Shown here: piece after piece, positions 1 through 10,240 of the stretch
How positions within the stretch are numbered: the first letter of the stretch is position 1
How the letters are laid out: every line of letters starts with the position of its first letter
Assembly (NCBI GenBank): GCA_016719785.1
Contig: JADJYJ010000010.1
Location: 124,001-188,000 of the forward strand
Direction: 5' to 3'
Origin: Candidatus Amarolinea dominans
Lineage (GTDB): Bacteria; Chloroflexota; Anaerolineae; SSC4; Amarolineaceae
Length of the DNA: 64,000 bases
The notes under the pieces: generated by a model
Database searches by the model: none
The model's input: the letters and a program-made list of their open reading frames with translations, nothing else
What the model was told of the DNA's origin: nothing
Made by a program: the position numbers and the translations under genes

Positions 1-990
1 CAGGCCAGTTATTTTCACCTGGCCGCGTGGCAAAACATCTACCGTGAGGTCTACGGTCTGCGCCTCTTTGCCCTGGTCGCGCAGGACGCGGGCGCCGTTG
101 TGGGCGTGCTGCCGTTGTGCGCCGTCCATGCCTGGCCGGCCAGGGTGCATGTCACTTCGCTGCCAGGCGGGTGGTGCGCGGCCAGCCCGTCCGCGGCCGC
201 CGCGCTGATCGAGGCCGCGACCGCGCTCACGCGCCGCCTGGACGCGGCCTACCTGGTGCTGCGCGACAGTCCTGATCCGCTGCCCTGGGCCGGCGAATCG
301 GCGCCCGGCGCGGACGGCTGGCACACGGTGGCGCGTCATGTCACCGTGCGCCAAAGCCTGCACGCGGGCGCGGACGCGCTGTGGCAGGGCTTTTCGCACG
401 ATCTGCGCAACCTGCTGCGCCGCGGGCAGCGGGCCGGTTTCGAGCTGAGCTGGGACGCCGATCAACTGGACGCCTGGTATCCGGCCTTCGCGGAGACGGC
501 GCAGCGCAAGGGGACGCCCGTACACAGCCGGCGCTTCTTCCACCGGGCGCAGGCCCACTTCCCGGAACGCTTCACGCTGCTGGTCATGCGTCACAACGAC
601 GAATTGGTGGGCGGCGGCTGCCAGTTCCTGCTGGGGCAGACGGTTTGGTGTACCTGGGGCGCGATCCGGCCGCCGTTCCTGCGCCAACATGCCACCTATC
701 TGATGTACTGGGAGATCATGGCGCACTTCGCCGGGCTGGGCTGGGCCGCAGTGGATTTTGGGCGCAGCGCGACCGATTCCGGCCATGCCGCGTTCAAGCG
801 GCGCTTCGGGCAGCAGCAGCCGCTCTATCAGCACGTCTGGCTGCATCGTCAGCGCACGCTGCCCGGGCTGATTGCGCAGGCGCGGCCCGCGGGCAGCCTG
901 AGCCTGGCCCAGCGCCTGTGGCAGCGCCTGCCCCCGGCCGTGGCGGAAGCCCTCAGCGCCATCGTGCGCCGTCGCATTCCGTTCGGGTAG
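1..990 (+). CDS. FemAB/GNAT-like acyltransferase (5' truncated by window edge)
   Basis: The reading frame is open from base 1, so the gene starts upstream of the window; 329 codons are visible before the stop at 988. Residues such as HDLRNLLRRGQRAGF and, further on, FGRSATDSGHAAFKRRFG resemble FemAB-related GNAT-fold proteins found in exopolysaccharide and PEP-CTERM/exosortase loci, which probably transfer an acyl or aminoacyl group to a surface polymer. The next genes (DegT aminotransferase, phosphodiesterase) fit a polysaccharide locus. The substrate cannot be told from the sequence. Confidence 0.75.
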   Translation, partial: QASYFHLAAWQNIYREVYGLRLFALVAQDAGAVVGVLPLCAVHAWPARVHVTSLPGGWCAASPSAAAALIEAATALTRRLDAAYLVLRDSPDPLPWAGESAPGADGWHTVARHVTVRQSLHAGADALWQGFSHDLRNLLRRGQRAGFELSWDADQLDAWYPAFAETAQRKGTPVHSRRFFHRAQAHFPERFTLLVMRHNDELVGGGCQFLLGQTVWCTWGAIRPPFLRQHATYLMYWEIMAHFAGLGWAAVDFGRSATDSGHAAFKRRFGQQQPLYQHVWLHRQRTLPGLIAQARPAGSLSLAQRLWQRLPPAVAEALSAIVRRRIPFG

Positions 991-1022
991 GGGGAAGGGA
1001 ACGGGTACACGGATTGACACGG

Positions 1023-2456
1023 ATGATGCCTTTCGGAGGAATTGTTATTACGAATCCTGTTTTGCCCTGGGCGCGGGGGCGCTTTCTGCCGCCGAGCGCC
1101 ACACCGCATACGGCTGCTGACCTAGCTGCCAGCCTGGCCGCGGCGGCGCGCGGCGGCGCTGAGGCTGCGTTTGCCCGCGATCTGGCCGCGCTGACCGGCT
1201 GTCCATCCGTTCATCTGACGGCCAGCGGCCGCGCGGCCTTTTTCCTGATCCTGGAAGCAGGCAAGCGTCTGCGCCCTGACCGCCGGGAGGTGGTGCTGCC
1301 CGCATACACCTGCCCGGTCCTGGCCTATGCCGCGCACGCCGCGGGGCTGCGCGTGCGCCTGGTGGACATGGACCCGCTGACGTTGGACTACGACCGCGCC
1401 GCGCTGGAGCGCGCGATCGGGCCGCAGACATTGGCCGTGGTCAGCGTACACCCGTTGGGCCTGCCGCGGCCGTTGGACGGCGTGCGCGCCCGCGCCCACG
1501 CCGCCGGCGCCTTCTTCGTGGACGACGCCGCGCAGGCCTTCGGCGCACGCGGCCCTGAGCCAGCGACCTGTACGGGTGCGCAGGGCGACGCCGGGCTGTT
1601 CAGCTTCGGGCCGGGCAAGCCGCTGAGCGCGGGGGGCGGGGGCGCGGCGCTTTTCAACGACGCCAGCCTGGCCGCGGCCGCCGCGGAAATTTTCGCCGCC
1701 TGGCCGCGGCCGCGCCTGGCGTCACAACTCCTGGCCTGGGCCAGAATCGCGGCGCTGGCGGCCGCGTTTCACCCGAGGGGCTGGTGGTGGGTGGCGCGGC
1801 TGGGCCTCGATGCGGCCGGCGATGATCCGCGCACCTGGCAGTTTGCCCGCCAACCGCTCAACGCGCCCGCGGCCGCACTGGGCCAACGCCTGCTGCCGCA
1901 ACTGGCCGGCTGGAACGCGCAACGGCAGGCCAACGCGCAGCGCCTGCTGGCAGACCTGCCCGCGCAGGCCGGCCTGACCCCCATCGCGGCCGCGGCCGGC
2001 AGCCAGCCCATCTACCTGCGCCTGCCGCTGCTGGCCCGCAGCCCGGCGCAGCGCGCTGATCTGATCGCCCGCCTGCGCCGTGCTGGCATCGGCGCCGGCC
2101 GCCTGTACGGCCACACCCTGGCGGAAATCCTCCGGCGCCCATTCCCCGCTGCGTTGTCGGGGCCAACCGCCGTCAACCTGGGCGATGATTTCCCTGGCGC
2201 GACCGAAATCGCCCAACGCCTGCTCACCCTCCCCACCCATCCGTACATGCGGGAGAGCGATCTTGCGCTAGTGAGGATGGAGATTGGAGACCAGAGAAGG
2301 GGAGAAGGGGAGAAGGGGGGAAGGGCAGAAGTGCAAAGGGCAAAGTGCAGAGTACAAAGTGAGGAGAGGGGGAGAAGGGGAGAAGCGGAGAAGGGGAAGC
2401 GGCGAATTCTCGTCTTCCACGCACCCGATACCCGATCTCCGATCTCCGATCTCTGA
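1023..2456 (+). CDS. DegT/DnrJ/EryC1-type PLP aminotransferase
   Basis: PLP-dependent sugar aminotransferase family protein. The start is the ATGATG at 1023 (MMPFGGIVITNPVLP); the frame stays open further upstream only as a shadow of the preceding gene. Landmarks are the PAYTCP loop, VDDAAQAFGA around residues 166-175 (cofactor-ring aspartate), and FSFGPGKPL with K199 as the likely Schiff-base lysine. The family aminates nucleotide-linked keto-sugars for cell-surface glycans. The natural C-terminus probably lies near residue 420. The last roughly 55 codons are written in the purine-rich repeat that follows (GEGEKGG... then RRILVFHAPDTRSP), so the repeat has supplied a new tail and stop. Confidence 0.85.
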   Translation: MMPFGGIVITNPVLPWARGRFLPPSATPHTAADLAASLAAAARGGAEAAFARDLAALTGCPSVHLTASGRAAFFLILEAGKRLRPDRREVVLPAYTCPVLAYAAHAAGLRVRLVDMDPLTLDYDRAALERAIGPQTLAVVSVHPLGLPRPLDGVRARAHAAGAFFVDDAAQAFGARGPEPATCTGAQGDAGLFSFGPGKPLSAGGGGAALFNDASLAAAAAEIFAAWPRPRLASQLLAWARIAALAAAFHPRGWWWVARLGLDAAGDDPRTWQFARQPLNAPAAALGQRLLPQLAGWNAQRQANAQRLLADLPAQAGLTPIAAAAGSQPIYLRLPLLARSPAQRADLIARLRRAGIGAGRLYGHTLAEILRRPFPAALSGPTAVNLGDDFPGATEIAQRLLTLPTHPYMRESDLALVRMEIGDQRRGEGEKGGRAEVQRAKCRVQSEERGRRGEAEKGKRRILVFHAPDTRSPISDL

Positions 2457-2467
2457 TCCCTGATCTC
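2283..2467. repeat. Purine-rich compound repeat (family A)
   Basis: Runs of GGAGAAGGGG units are followed by GCGAATTCTCGTCTTCCACG and then iterated GATCTCTGATC/GATCTCCGATC units. The same module, in either orientation, recurs at about 9584-9745, 11846-12028, 13900-13952, 14794-14892, 15500-15545 and 20540-20850, with partial copies at 11105-11155, 19385-19545 and 54220-54335. Here it forms the 3' end of the aminotransferase reading frame and the leader of the phosphodiesterase gene. Confidence 0.85.
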
Positions 2468-2480
2468 TGAGGAGAAACCT

Positions 2481-4079
2481 ATGTCCAAACCACGCATTCT
2501 TGTTTTTGGCCTCGACGGAGGCTCGTTCAATTTTATCAGCGGTTGGCTGGCCGACGGCAAACTGCCCAACCTGGCGCGGCTCGTGGCGCAGGGGACGGCC
2601 GGGGAACTGGAGAGCAGCCTGCCGCCTGTCACCTCGCCGGCCTGGAAATGCTACGCCGCGGGCAAATACGCCGGCAAGCTGGGCGTCTTCTGGTGGCAGC
2701 AGCTCGACCCGCGCACGCGTGAGGTCATCACCCCCACCTCGCTCAGCTTCAAGAGCGCGGAGGTGTGGGATTATCTGAACCAGGCCGGCCTGCGCACCGG
2801 CGTCATCGGCGTGCCGCGCACCTATCCGCCCAAAGCGCTGAACGGCTTCATGGTCTGCGGCGGGCCGGATGTCAGCCAGACCGGCTACACCTCCCCGCCG
2901 GAGTTGGCGGCCGAGCTGGAGCAGGCGCTGGACTACGAACTGAACATCAAGGGCGATTTCTTCGACGCCACCCAGGACAGCCCGGTGGTGCAGGAGGCAC
3001 TGGCTGTCATTGACAAGACCTTCGCCGCGGGCGCGTATCTGCACCGCAAGGACCCCGTGGATTTCCTGCACATCACCACGTTCGATCTGAATCGCCTGCA
3101 GCACTTCTTCTTCGACGAGGCGCCGACCCTGTGGGCCTGGCAGATCGTGGACAAATGGCTGGGCGAGTTGGCGCCGCAGTTCGACTACACCCTGGTCATG
3201 TCCGATCACGGCACGGCCAAAGTCGCCAAAGTCTTCTTCCTCAACGCCTGGCTGAAACAGCAGGGCTACCTCTTCACCCGCACGCGGCCGGCCGATCTGC
3301 TCTTCCGGCTGGGCCTCAACCGCACCACCATCAGCCGCCTGCTCGATGTGCTGCACCTCAAGCGCCTCTTTCCGTTCGAGCTGATGCGCCGCATCGCGTA
3401 TCTGTTGCCCAGCAGCACCGGCGTCTTTGGCGAGTTTGGCAATCAGGCCGTGGTGCAGCGCGTGGACTGGACGCGCACCCGCGCCTTTGCCCTGGCCCAG
3501 GGGCCAATCTACATTAACCGCATTAACCGCGACCTGGTGCCGACCGAAGCGGCCTACCAGGCCCTGTGCGCTGAACTGATCCAGGCCATCGAGGCCATAC
3601 GTGATCCGGAGACCGGCGCCCGCGTCTTCGTCAAGGTTTACCGCCGCGACGAGGCGTTTCACGGCCCCTATGCCGCGGACGGGCCTGATCTGCTGGCCCT
3701 CAACGCGGACGAATACCACAACCGGGCCGGCCTGGCGCAGCCCGATCCGTTCCAGGCGCACTGGCAGTGGAAGGGCAATAACCGCCGTTTTGGCATGTGC
3801 ATCCTGCACGGCCCTGGCATCCGCCAGCAGGCTGAAATCAGCGGCGCGCGCATCGTTGACCTGGCGCCGACCATCCTGCACCTGGCGGATGTCCCCCTGC
3901 CCGATGATCTCGACGGCCGCGTGCTTGGCGATGCGTTCGAACCTGGCTCCACGCTGGCGCAGCGGCCGCTGCGCTATCAGCCCAGCCTGACCGCCGCGGC
4001 CGGCCCGGACCACAGCGCCGACGCGGGCTACGACGCCGAAGTGGCCTCCCGCCTCACCGGGTTGGGGTACCTGGGGTAG
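2481..4079 (+). CDS. Type I phosphodiesterase / alkaline-phosphatase-superfamily protein (copy 1)
   Basis: This 532-residue protein belongs to the nucleotide pyrophosphatase/phosphodiesterase branch of the alkaline phosphatase superfamily. It opens with VFGLDGGSFNF, whose D12 is a likely metal ligand, has LPPVTSPAW as the likely nucleophile segment, and later VMSDHGTAK with metal-ligand Asp and His. It ends in LTGLGYLG, a tail also seen in the paralogue at 21634-23232 (same length, ending RGLGYL). The ATG at 2481 is preceded by GAGGAGAAA. Location in a glycan locus suggests hydrolysis or transfer of a phosphodiester on a surface polymer or lipid carrier. No clear signal peptide is seen, so the compartment is uncertain. 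Confidence 0.85.
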   Translation: MSKPRILVFGLDGGSFNFISGWLADGKLPNLARLVAQGTAGELESSLPPVTSPAWKCYAAGKYAGKLGVFWWQQLDPRTREVITPTSLSFKSAEVWDYLNQAGLRTGVIGVPRTYPPKALNGFMVCGGPDVSQTGYTSPPELAAELEQALDYELNIKGDFFDATQDSPVVQEALAVIDKTFAAGAYLHRKDPVDFLHITTFDLNRLQHFFFDEAPTLWAWQIVDKWLGELAPQFDYTLVMSDHGTAKVAKVFFLNAWLKQQGYLFTRTRPADLLFRLGLNRTTISRLLDVLHLKRLFPFELMRRIAYLLPSSTGVFGEFGNQAVVQRVDWTRTRAFALAQGPIYINRINRDLVPTEAAYQALCAELIQAIEAIRDPETGARVFVKVYRRDEAFHGPYAADGPDLLALNADEYHNRAGLAQPDPFQAHWQWKGNNRRFGMCILHGPGIRQQAEISGARIVDLAPTILHLADVPLPDDLDGRVLGDAFEPGSTLAQRPLRYQPSLTAAAGPDHSADAGYDAEVASRLTGLGYLG

Positions 4080-4324
4080 GATGGCTGATACAGCGGCCTT
4101 CTGGTTGACTTATCGGGCGTTCCGCGTGATAATGAACAACGACATGGCGCGATTAGTCGGAGACCAGAGACCAGAGACCAGACGACGACGATGAATTGTT
4201 CTGCCACGAATTGCACGAATTGACACGAAAAGAAATTCGTGAAAATTCGTGTCATTCGTGGCAAAAAAAACCAGATTCCTCTGTCACGAATTGCACGAAT
4301 TGACACGAAAAGAAATCAGGATAG
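4080..4324. repeat. Intergenic spacer with family A and CACGAATT repeats
   Basis: The spacer carries GAGACCAGAGACCAGAGACC (about 4159-4180) and two copies of a CACGAATTGCACGAATT / GACACGAAAAGAAAT element (about 4204-4270 and 4283-4318). A related copy lies at 37588-37622, where it encodes the end of a HAD phosphatase. No gene is visible. Confidence 0.75.
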
Positions 4325-5545
4325 GTGTTCGTGACTCATCTCTTCAGCGCCCTGCACAATCGGGAGTTCCGGCGCTACTGGGCGGCGCAGATGCTCTCGC
4401 AGAGCGGCGCGTGGATGCAGACCACCGCGCAGAGCTGGCTGGTTTATCGGCTGACCGGCTCCGCGCTGGCCCTGGGCGCCACCTGGTTCCTGCCGCTGCT
4501 GCCGGTGATCCCCCTCACCCTGCTGGGCGGCGCGCTGGCCGACCGCATGCCCCGCCGGCGCCTGATCATCCTGACGCAGAGCGGGCTGCTGCTGCAGGCC
4601 CTGCTCCTGACCATGCTCACTGCGCTGGGGCTGATCCAGGTCTGGCACATCATGGTGCTGGAGTTCTTCCTGGGCGCGCTGGGCGCGCTGGACGTGCCGG
4701 CCCGGCAGTCGCTGCTGCTGGAAATGGTCGGGCCGGCCGATCTGCCCAACGCGGTGGGGCTGAACGCGGCCGCGTTCAACGCCGCCCGCGTCATCGGCCC
4801 CGCGCTGGCCGGCATCCTCATCGCCCGCGTGGGCGAAGCGGGCTGCTTTGGCATCAACGCCGCCAGCTTCAGCATCGTCATTGTGACGCTCATCTTCTTG
4901 CGCTTGCCCTTCCCCGCGACGCTCGACCGCCGTGGCAGCCTGGGAGGGAGTGTCCTGGCCGGTGTTACCTATCTGCGGGGCCAGCCGAACCTCCTGCGCA
5001 TGATCGGCATCCTCAGCCTGTGCAGCCTGGTGTTTGCCCCGTATGTGGTCGTGCCGGTGTTTGCGCGTGACGTTTTGCACGTGGACGCGACGGGCCTGGG
5101 CCTGTTGATGGCGGCCGTGGGCGTAGGCGCGGTCGTCGGCGGCCTGCTGGCGGCTGGCTACCAGGGGACGCGGCGCCTGGCCTGGCTGATCGGCGCCAGC
5201 CTGGTCTTCGGCCTGGGTCAGATCGCCTTTGCCCTCTCGTCAGCGTTTGCCCTTTCGGCCCTGCTGCTGGCAGTGGGCGGCGCCGCGTTTGTCGTGTCAC
5301 AATCGCTCACCAATTCGCTGCTCCAGTTGCACACGCCGGGCGAGTTGCGCGGCCGCGTCCTCAGCTTCTACGCCCTGCTCAGCATCGGCAGCGGCCGTTT
5401 GGGCGGCCTGCTCATCGGCGCCGGCGCCAGCGTATGGAGCGCCCCGTTGGCCCTGGCCGTTGGCGCCGCCCTGTGCCTGCTCGGCATTTGCGCTCTCTCC
5501 CCCCCTATGCTACTATCCCGCTCTAACCGTGACGGGCAAGGCTGA
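4325..5545 (+). CDS. MFS transporter (EntS/MFS_3-like)
   Basis: A 406-residue polytopic membrane protein starting at GTG 4325 (MFVTHLFSALHNREFRRYW). That N-terminus and the loop GGALADRMPRRRLI between the second and third helices are typical of MFS_3 exporters related to enterobactin exporter EntS. About 12 hydrophobic helices are visible. The substrate is unknown. It ends 2 bases before the ATG of the downstream sensor kinase, suggesting co-transcription. Confidence 0.85.
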   Translation: MFVTHLFSALHNREFRRYWAAQMLSQSGAWMQTTAQSWLVYRLTGSALALGATWFLPLLPVIPLTLLGGALADRMPRRRLIILTQSGLLLQALLLTMLTALGLIQVWHIMVLEFFLGALGALDVPARQSLLLEMVGPADLPNAVGLNAAAFNAARVIGPALAGILIARVGEAGCFGINAASFSIVIVTLIFLRLPFPATLDRRGSLGGSVLAGVTYLRGQPNLLRMIGILSLCSLVFAPYVVVPVFARDVLHVDATGLGLLMAAVGVGAVVGGLLAAGYQGTRRLAWLIGASLVFGLGQIAFALSSAFALSALLLAVGGAAFVVSQSLTNSLLQLHTPGELRGRVLSFYALLSIGSGRLGGLLIGAGASVWSAPLALAVGAALCLLGICALSPPMLLSRSNRDGQG

Positions 5546-5547
5546 AG

Positions 5548-8500
5548 ATGACCACTCTTTTTGCAGCAAGTGCGGGCGAGACCGACGATCGCCTGATCAC
5601 CATTTTCGATACCGTCCCCGTGGCAATGGGGATCACCACCCTGGCGGATGGCCGCGTCATCGCGGTGAACACCTCTTTCCTGGAGATGTTCGGCTATCGC
5701 CGCGACGAGGTGATCGGCCGCCGCACGAGCGAACTCAACATCTGGGCCAACTTGGGCGAGCGCCCGGCCATCGTGCAGCAGTTGGCCGCGGTCGGGACGC
5801 TGCGCAATCTGGAAATTTCCTTTCGCGCCCGCACCGGCGAACTGCGCCAGGCCCTGGTCTCCCTCCAACTCATTACCTGGGGCGGTGAATCCTGTATGCT
5901 CTCGGTCGTCCTGGACACCACCGAACAGAAACGCGCCGAGGCCGAACAGCGTCTCCTGCAGACCATTACCCTGGACATTGCCCGGGCGGCTGATCTGGAG
6001 AGCGCTCTCAGCCTGGTGCTGCAGCGCATCTGTGAGGTGGGCGATTGGCGCCTTGGCGAAGCCTGGCTGTTCGCTGAAGACAAGACTGTGCTGGTGCGCG
6101 GTCCGGTCTGGCACTCTGACGATGACGCACTGGCCGCGTTTGCCACAGCCAGTGCGGATGTTGCCTTTGCACCGGGATTGGGACTGCCCGGCGTGGCCTG
6201 GCAATCGGCCGCCCCGGTCTGGAAACACGATGTCACACAGGATGAGAACTTCGCGCGGCGCGCCCTGGCCGAACGGGCGGGCCTGAAGACGGCCCTGGCC
6301 GTGCCTGTGCTGGCCGACGACCAGGTGATGACCGTGATCGCCCTGTTCTCCAGAGAGGAGCGCCCGCGCAATGCCCGTCAGATCGAACTGGTGGCCGCGG
6401 TGGCTGCACAGCTCGGCGAGGTGCTGCGCCGCAAGCAGGCTGAGGCGGCCCAAGCGCAGCGGTTGCACGAAGTGACCGCGCTGGTTGATTTGTCGGCTGC
6501 TCTCCAGTTGGAACTCTCCACCGATAAGATGACCGCCACCCTGGCTCGCCATGCCGAAACGGCCCTGGGCGCGGACAGCGTTGTCATCATGGTGCGCGAC
6601 GTGACCGATGACCTGGTTGTCAAGCAAGGCCGCGGCCAGGCCGAATCCCTGGTCGGTCACCGCTTTGCCCTGGAGGAGATGCCGTCGTTCTGCAGCCTGC
6701 ACGTCGGCGGCATTTGCAGCGGTCAGCCCGGCTGTCCGCTGCTGCCTTTCCTGGACCCGCAGGTGCAGGTGGCCTGCATTCCCATGTATGACGGCGCACG
6801 CATCATCGGCACGCTGCAAGTGGGCGTCCGGCGCTCCACCGTACTGAATGGGGACGACTTGCGCCTGCTGAGCGGCATTGCCAACCTGGCCAGCAACGCG
6901 CTGCGCCGCATCTCGTTATTCCAGCAGGTGCGGCTCTATCGCGACATGTTCGTCAGCGCGTCCGATGCCATGGTCATCACCGACCTGCGCACCATCGTCC
7001 TGGATGTCAACCCGGCCTTCGAGACCCTGACCGGCTACACGCGCGCAGAAGCCATCGGGCAAAAACCCAGTCTGCTGCGCTCACCGCACTCCACGCCATC
7101 CTTCTACGAAAACATGTGGCGCGACATTTTGGCGCAAGGCTCGTGGACCGGCGAGATCGTCAATCGGCGCAAGAATGGCGACCTGTGGCATTCCTATCAG
7201 TCCATCTCCACGGTGCGCGACGAGCAAGGTCGGCCCATCGCCTACATCGGCATTGGCCGCGATGTGACCCAGGCCAAACAGCGCGAACGAGAGTTGGCCG
7301 CCATTGCCAGCATGAGCACCGTGCTGCGAGGTGCGCGCACCCGCGCCGAGATGATCGAAATCGTGGTGGGCGAAGCCCCGGCGCTCTTCCAGGCCCGCGG
7401 CGCATCCCTTTCGATCTATGACCCGGGCACCAAGAGTCTGACGGTGGAGCTGGCGGCCGGAACCTGGGCCGCGGCCACGGGGATGCAGTTGGCGCCCGGC
7501 GCGGGCATCAGCGGGCAGGTGCTGGCGAGCGGGCAGCCCTACGTCAGCCCCGATGTGCGCACCGACAGCCGCCTGGCTTGTCCCGACCTGGTGGTAGAGC
7601 CAGAGTGGGTCGCATCCGTGCCGCTCATCGCCGACGAAGCGCCGGTTGGCGTCTTGAGCATTGGCCGCGCCGCACCCATCGGCTCGGCCGACCTGCGCAC
7701 CCTTGTTGCCATTGCCGATATGGTAGCCCGCGCCTTGCAGCGCGTCACCTTGAACGATCAGTTGGCAGCCTACGCCGCGCGGGTGCGGGCCATCATGAAC
7801 ACCGTGCCCGATGGTATCCTCCTGCTGGACACCAACCTGCGCGTGGTGTTGTCCAACCCCGGCGCGGACAAGGCGTTGGCGCTGCTGGCGTCGTGGCTGC
7901 CCGAGCAGCGTTTGCTGGCCCTGGCCGGACAGTCCATCGAAGCCCTGCTGCAGACGCCCGACAGCGGACTGGCCCACGAACTGACCCACGCCGATCACGT
8001 TTTCGAGGTCATGGCCTGCCCGCTGCACAGCGCGCCAGGCGACGCCACGCCCGGCGCTGACGGTTGGGTCTTGATCCTGCGCGACGTCACGCAGGAACGC
8101 GCCGTTCTCAGCCGCGTGCAGCAGCAGGAACACCTGGCCGCCATCGGCCAACTGGCCGCGGGCATTGCGCACGATTTCAAGAACATCATCAGCGTCATCA
8201 CCCTCTACTCACAGATACTGATGCGTGCCCCCCTGGCCGAACGTGACCGCCAGCGGCTCGTTACCATGAGCCAACAGGCCAACCACGCGTCCAGGCTCAT
8301 CCAGCAGATTTTGGACTTCAGCCGGCGCTCGGCCATGGAACGCAGCGCGGTGGACCTGCTGCCGTTCATGAAAGAACTGGTCAACCTGTGGGAACGCACC
8401 TTGCCGGAGAACATCCAGATCAGGCTGAACTACGATGGCCCGGAGTACATCGTCAACGGCGATCCCACACGCTTGCAGCAGGTCCTGATGAACCTGGCCA

Positions 8501-9267
8501 TCAACGCACGCGACGCCATGCCCCAGGGCGGCGTGCTGCGTCTCAAGCTCAGTCACGTGGACGTGGCGGCCGGCGCGCCGCCGCCGTTGCCCGAACTGAC
8601 CCCGGGCGCATGGTTACGCCTGGCGATCAGCGACACCGGCCCCGGCATTCCGGCCGCGGCTCTGCCGCACATCTTCGAGCCGTTTTTCACCACCAAAGAG
8701 CGTGGAAAAGGAACCGGGCTTGGATTGGCCCAGGCTTACGGGATCGTGGCCCAGCACGATGGCTTCATCACCGTGGAAAGCCGGCCCGGTCAGGGCGCCA
8801 CGTTTGTCATCTACCTGCCGCTCGTGGTCACGCTGGCCGCACCGGCCGCTGACAGCGCCGCGCAGGAGCCGCTGGTCGGGGGCCATGAAACCATCCTGCT
8901 CGTCGAAGATGAAGCGACTGCGCGCGAGGTCATAAGCGACACCCTGGATGCCCTGGGCTACAACGTCCTGGAAGCAGCCAACGGCCAGGCCGCGCTGGAA
9001 ATTTTCACTCGCGACCCGGCCCAGATCGCACTCGTGCTGACCGACCTGGTCATGCCCAGGATGGGCGGGGTTGAGCTGCTTCAGGCCGTGCGGGCCGTGC
9101 GTCCGGGCATCAAAGTGGTTGCCATGACCGGCTATCCCGTCGAAGCCGAGGGGCAGTCCCTGCTGACCCTGGGCATGACCGCCTGGCTGCAAAAGCCCTT
9201 CAACTTCGAGGCGTTGGCCACCACCCTGCGCCGGGCACTGATCGGACAGGAAGCAGAGGAAGGCTAA
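5548..9267 (+). CDS. PAS/GAF hybrid sensor histidine kinase with receiver domain
   Basis: This 1,239-residue soluble-looking signalling protein has PAS (about 10-125), GAF (about 135-290), a second GAF with a cysteine cluster FCSLHVGGICSGQPGCP (about 300-450), PAS with PAC (about 465-580), GAF (about 590-740) and PAS (about 745-850). HisKA follows with the H-box GIAHDFKN (H875), then HATPase_c (DTGPGIP and GTGLGLAQAYG) and a C-terminal receiver with acceptor D1166 in LVLTDLVMPRMGG. No membrane helices are evident, so it should sense cytoplasmic cues. It follows the MFS gene by 2 bases and precedes the membrane protein gene by 9. Confidence 0.92.
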   Translation: MTTLFAASAGETDDRLITIFDTVPVAMGITTLADGRVIAVNTSFLEMFGYRRDEVIGRRTSELNIWANLGERPAIVQQLAAVGTLRNLEISFRARTGELRQALVSLQLITWGGESCMLSVVLDTTEQKRAEAEQRLLQTITLDIARAADLESALSLVLQRICEVGDWRLGEAWLFAEDKTVLVRGPVWHSDDDALAAFATASADVAFAPGLGLPGVAWQSAAPVWKHDVTQDENFARRALAERAGLKTALAVPVLADDQVMTVIALFSREERPRNARQIELVAAVAAQLGEVLRRKQAEAAQAQRLHEVTALVDLSAALQLELSTDKMTATLARHAETALGADSVVIMVRDVTDDLVVKQGRGQAESLVGHRFALEEMPSFCSLHVGGICSGQPGCPLLPFLDPQVQVACIPMYDGARIIGTLQVGVRRSTVLNGDDLRLLSGIANLASNALRRISLFQQVRLYRDMFVSASDAMVITDLRTIVLDVNPAFETLTGYTRAEAIGQKPSLLRSPHSTPSFYENMWRDILAQGSWTGEIVNRRKNGDLWHSYQSISTVRDEQGRPIAYIGIGRDVTQAKQRERELAAIASMSTVLRGARTRAEMIEIVVGEAPALFQARGASLSIYDPGTKSLTVELAAGTWAAATGMQLAPGAGISGQVLASGQPYVSPDVRTDSRLACPDLVVEPEWVASVPLIADEAPVGVLSIGRAAPIGSADLRTLVAIADMVARALQRVTLNDQLAAYAARVRAIMNTVPDGILLLDTNLRVVLSNPGADKALALLASWLPEQRLLALAGQSIEALLQTPDSGLAHELTHADHVFEVMACPLHSAPGDATPGADGWVLILRDVTQERAVLSRVQQQEHLAAIGQLAAGIAHDFKNIISVITLYSQILMRAPLAERDRQRLVTMSQQANHASRLIQQILDFSRRSAMERSAVDLLPFMKELVNLWERTLPENIQIRLNYDGPEYIVNGDPTRLQQVLMNLAINARDAMPQGGVLRLKLSHVDVAAGAPPPLPELTPGAWLRLAISDTGPGIPAAALPHIFEPFFTTKERGKGTGLGLAQAYGIVAQHDGFITVESRPGQGATFVIYLPLVVTLAAPAADSAAQEPLVGGHETILLVEDEATAREVISDTLDALGYNVLEAANGQAALEIFTRDPAQIALVLTDLVMPRMGGVELLQAVRAVRPGIKVVAMTGYPVEAEGQSLLTLGMTAWLQKPFNFEALATTLRRALIGQEAEEG

Positions 9268-9583
9268 ACGCCGCCTGTGAGCGCTATCCTGACCCTTTTG
9301 CTGCTTCTCTCAACCCTTGCGCACATGCTCACATGGCTGCCGCCCGCGGTTGCCGTTGGCTTGGCCTATGGGCTGGTTTTGCTTTTCCCCGGCTGGCTGT
9401 TGACGCGCCGGCTGCTTCCTGACTCAACGCTTGATCCGTTGGAACGCCTGGGCCTGGCCTTTCCCTTCAGCCTGGCGCTTCTCATCCTCCCGGCCAGCGC
9501 CACCCTGGCCCTTCATCTCAACCTCAGCGCATTTCAATGGATCTTCAGCGGACTGACCCTCGTTCTGGTGATGCTTTCCAGAG

Positions 9584-9745
9584 GTCAGGGATCTGAGATC
9601 GGAGATCAGAGATCGGGTACGTGGAAGGCGAGAATTCGCCGCTTTTTAGCCTCCAATCTCCCCTTCTCCCCTTCTCCTCCTCTCCCCCTCTCCCCTTCTC
9701 CCCTTCTCCCCTTCTCCCCTTCTCCGGTCTCCGGCCTCCAATCTC
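9584..9745. repeat. Family A repeat inside membrane-protein gene
   Basis: The repeat starts with GATCTGAGATC / GGAGATCAGAGATC units, passes through GGCGAGAATTCGCCG and continues as iterated CCCCTTCTCC. It is translated in frame as low-complexity SPSPPLPLSPSPLLPFSP between two hydrophobic segments. Confidence 0.85.
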
Positions 9746-10240
9746 TCCTCCTCCTCGCGGCCCTCGTCGCCGCGGCGTTGATCGCCAGCCGCGGCGGTTT
9801 GGACGGTGATCAGATCGCTTACCTGGGCTTCACGCGCCCCGTTTTCGACGATCAGCCGCTGACCGGCCTCGATCCTCTCTTTGGCACAGGCCTGCCCGTG
9901 CCGCCGCGCGCCGCGCTCAACCCCTGGGGCATCATTCCGGCCTTCCTGGCCCGTCTCAGCGGCGCTGACCTGGGCGACACCCTGGGCCGTTATCTGCCTG
10001 CGCTTCTCGTCCTGAGCGCCCTGGCCTCGCTCTACACCCTGGTCAAACAACTGACCCGGCGCCAGGACCTGGCCCTGTTTCTCACCAGCTTCCAGGTGCT
10101 CTTCTTCCTGGCCGCGCCCTTTCACCGCCACGGCAACCTGGCCTACGCCTTCTTCCGCCGCATCGTCTCCGATAAGTTCATGCTCCTGTTCGTGGTCTTG
10201 CCCGTGGCATTGGCCCTCGTCCACCGCGCCTTGCAGAACC

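Noticed and set aside
381..1022. N-terminal extension of the DegT aminotransferase or separate gene
   Set aside because: This open frame is a GC-rich shadow of the FemAB-like gene; the family start matches ATG 1023.
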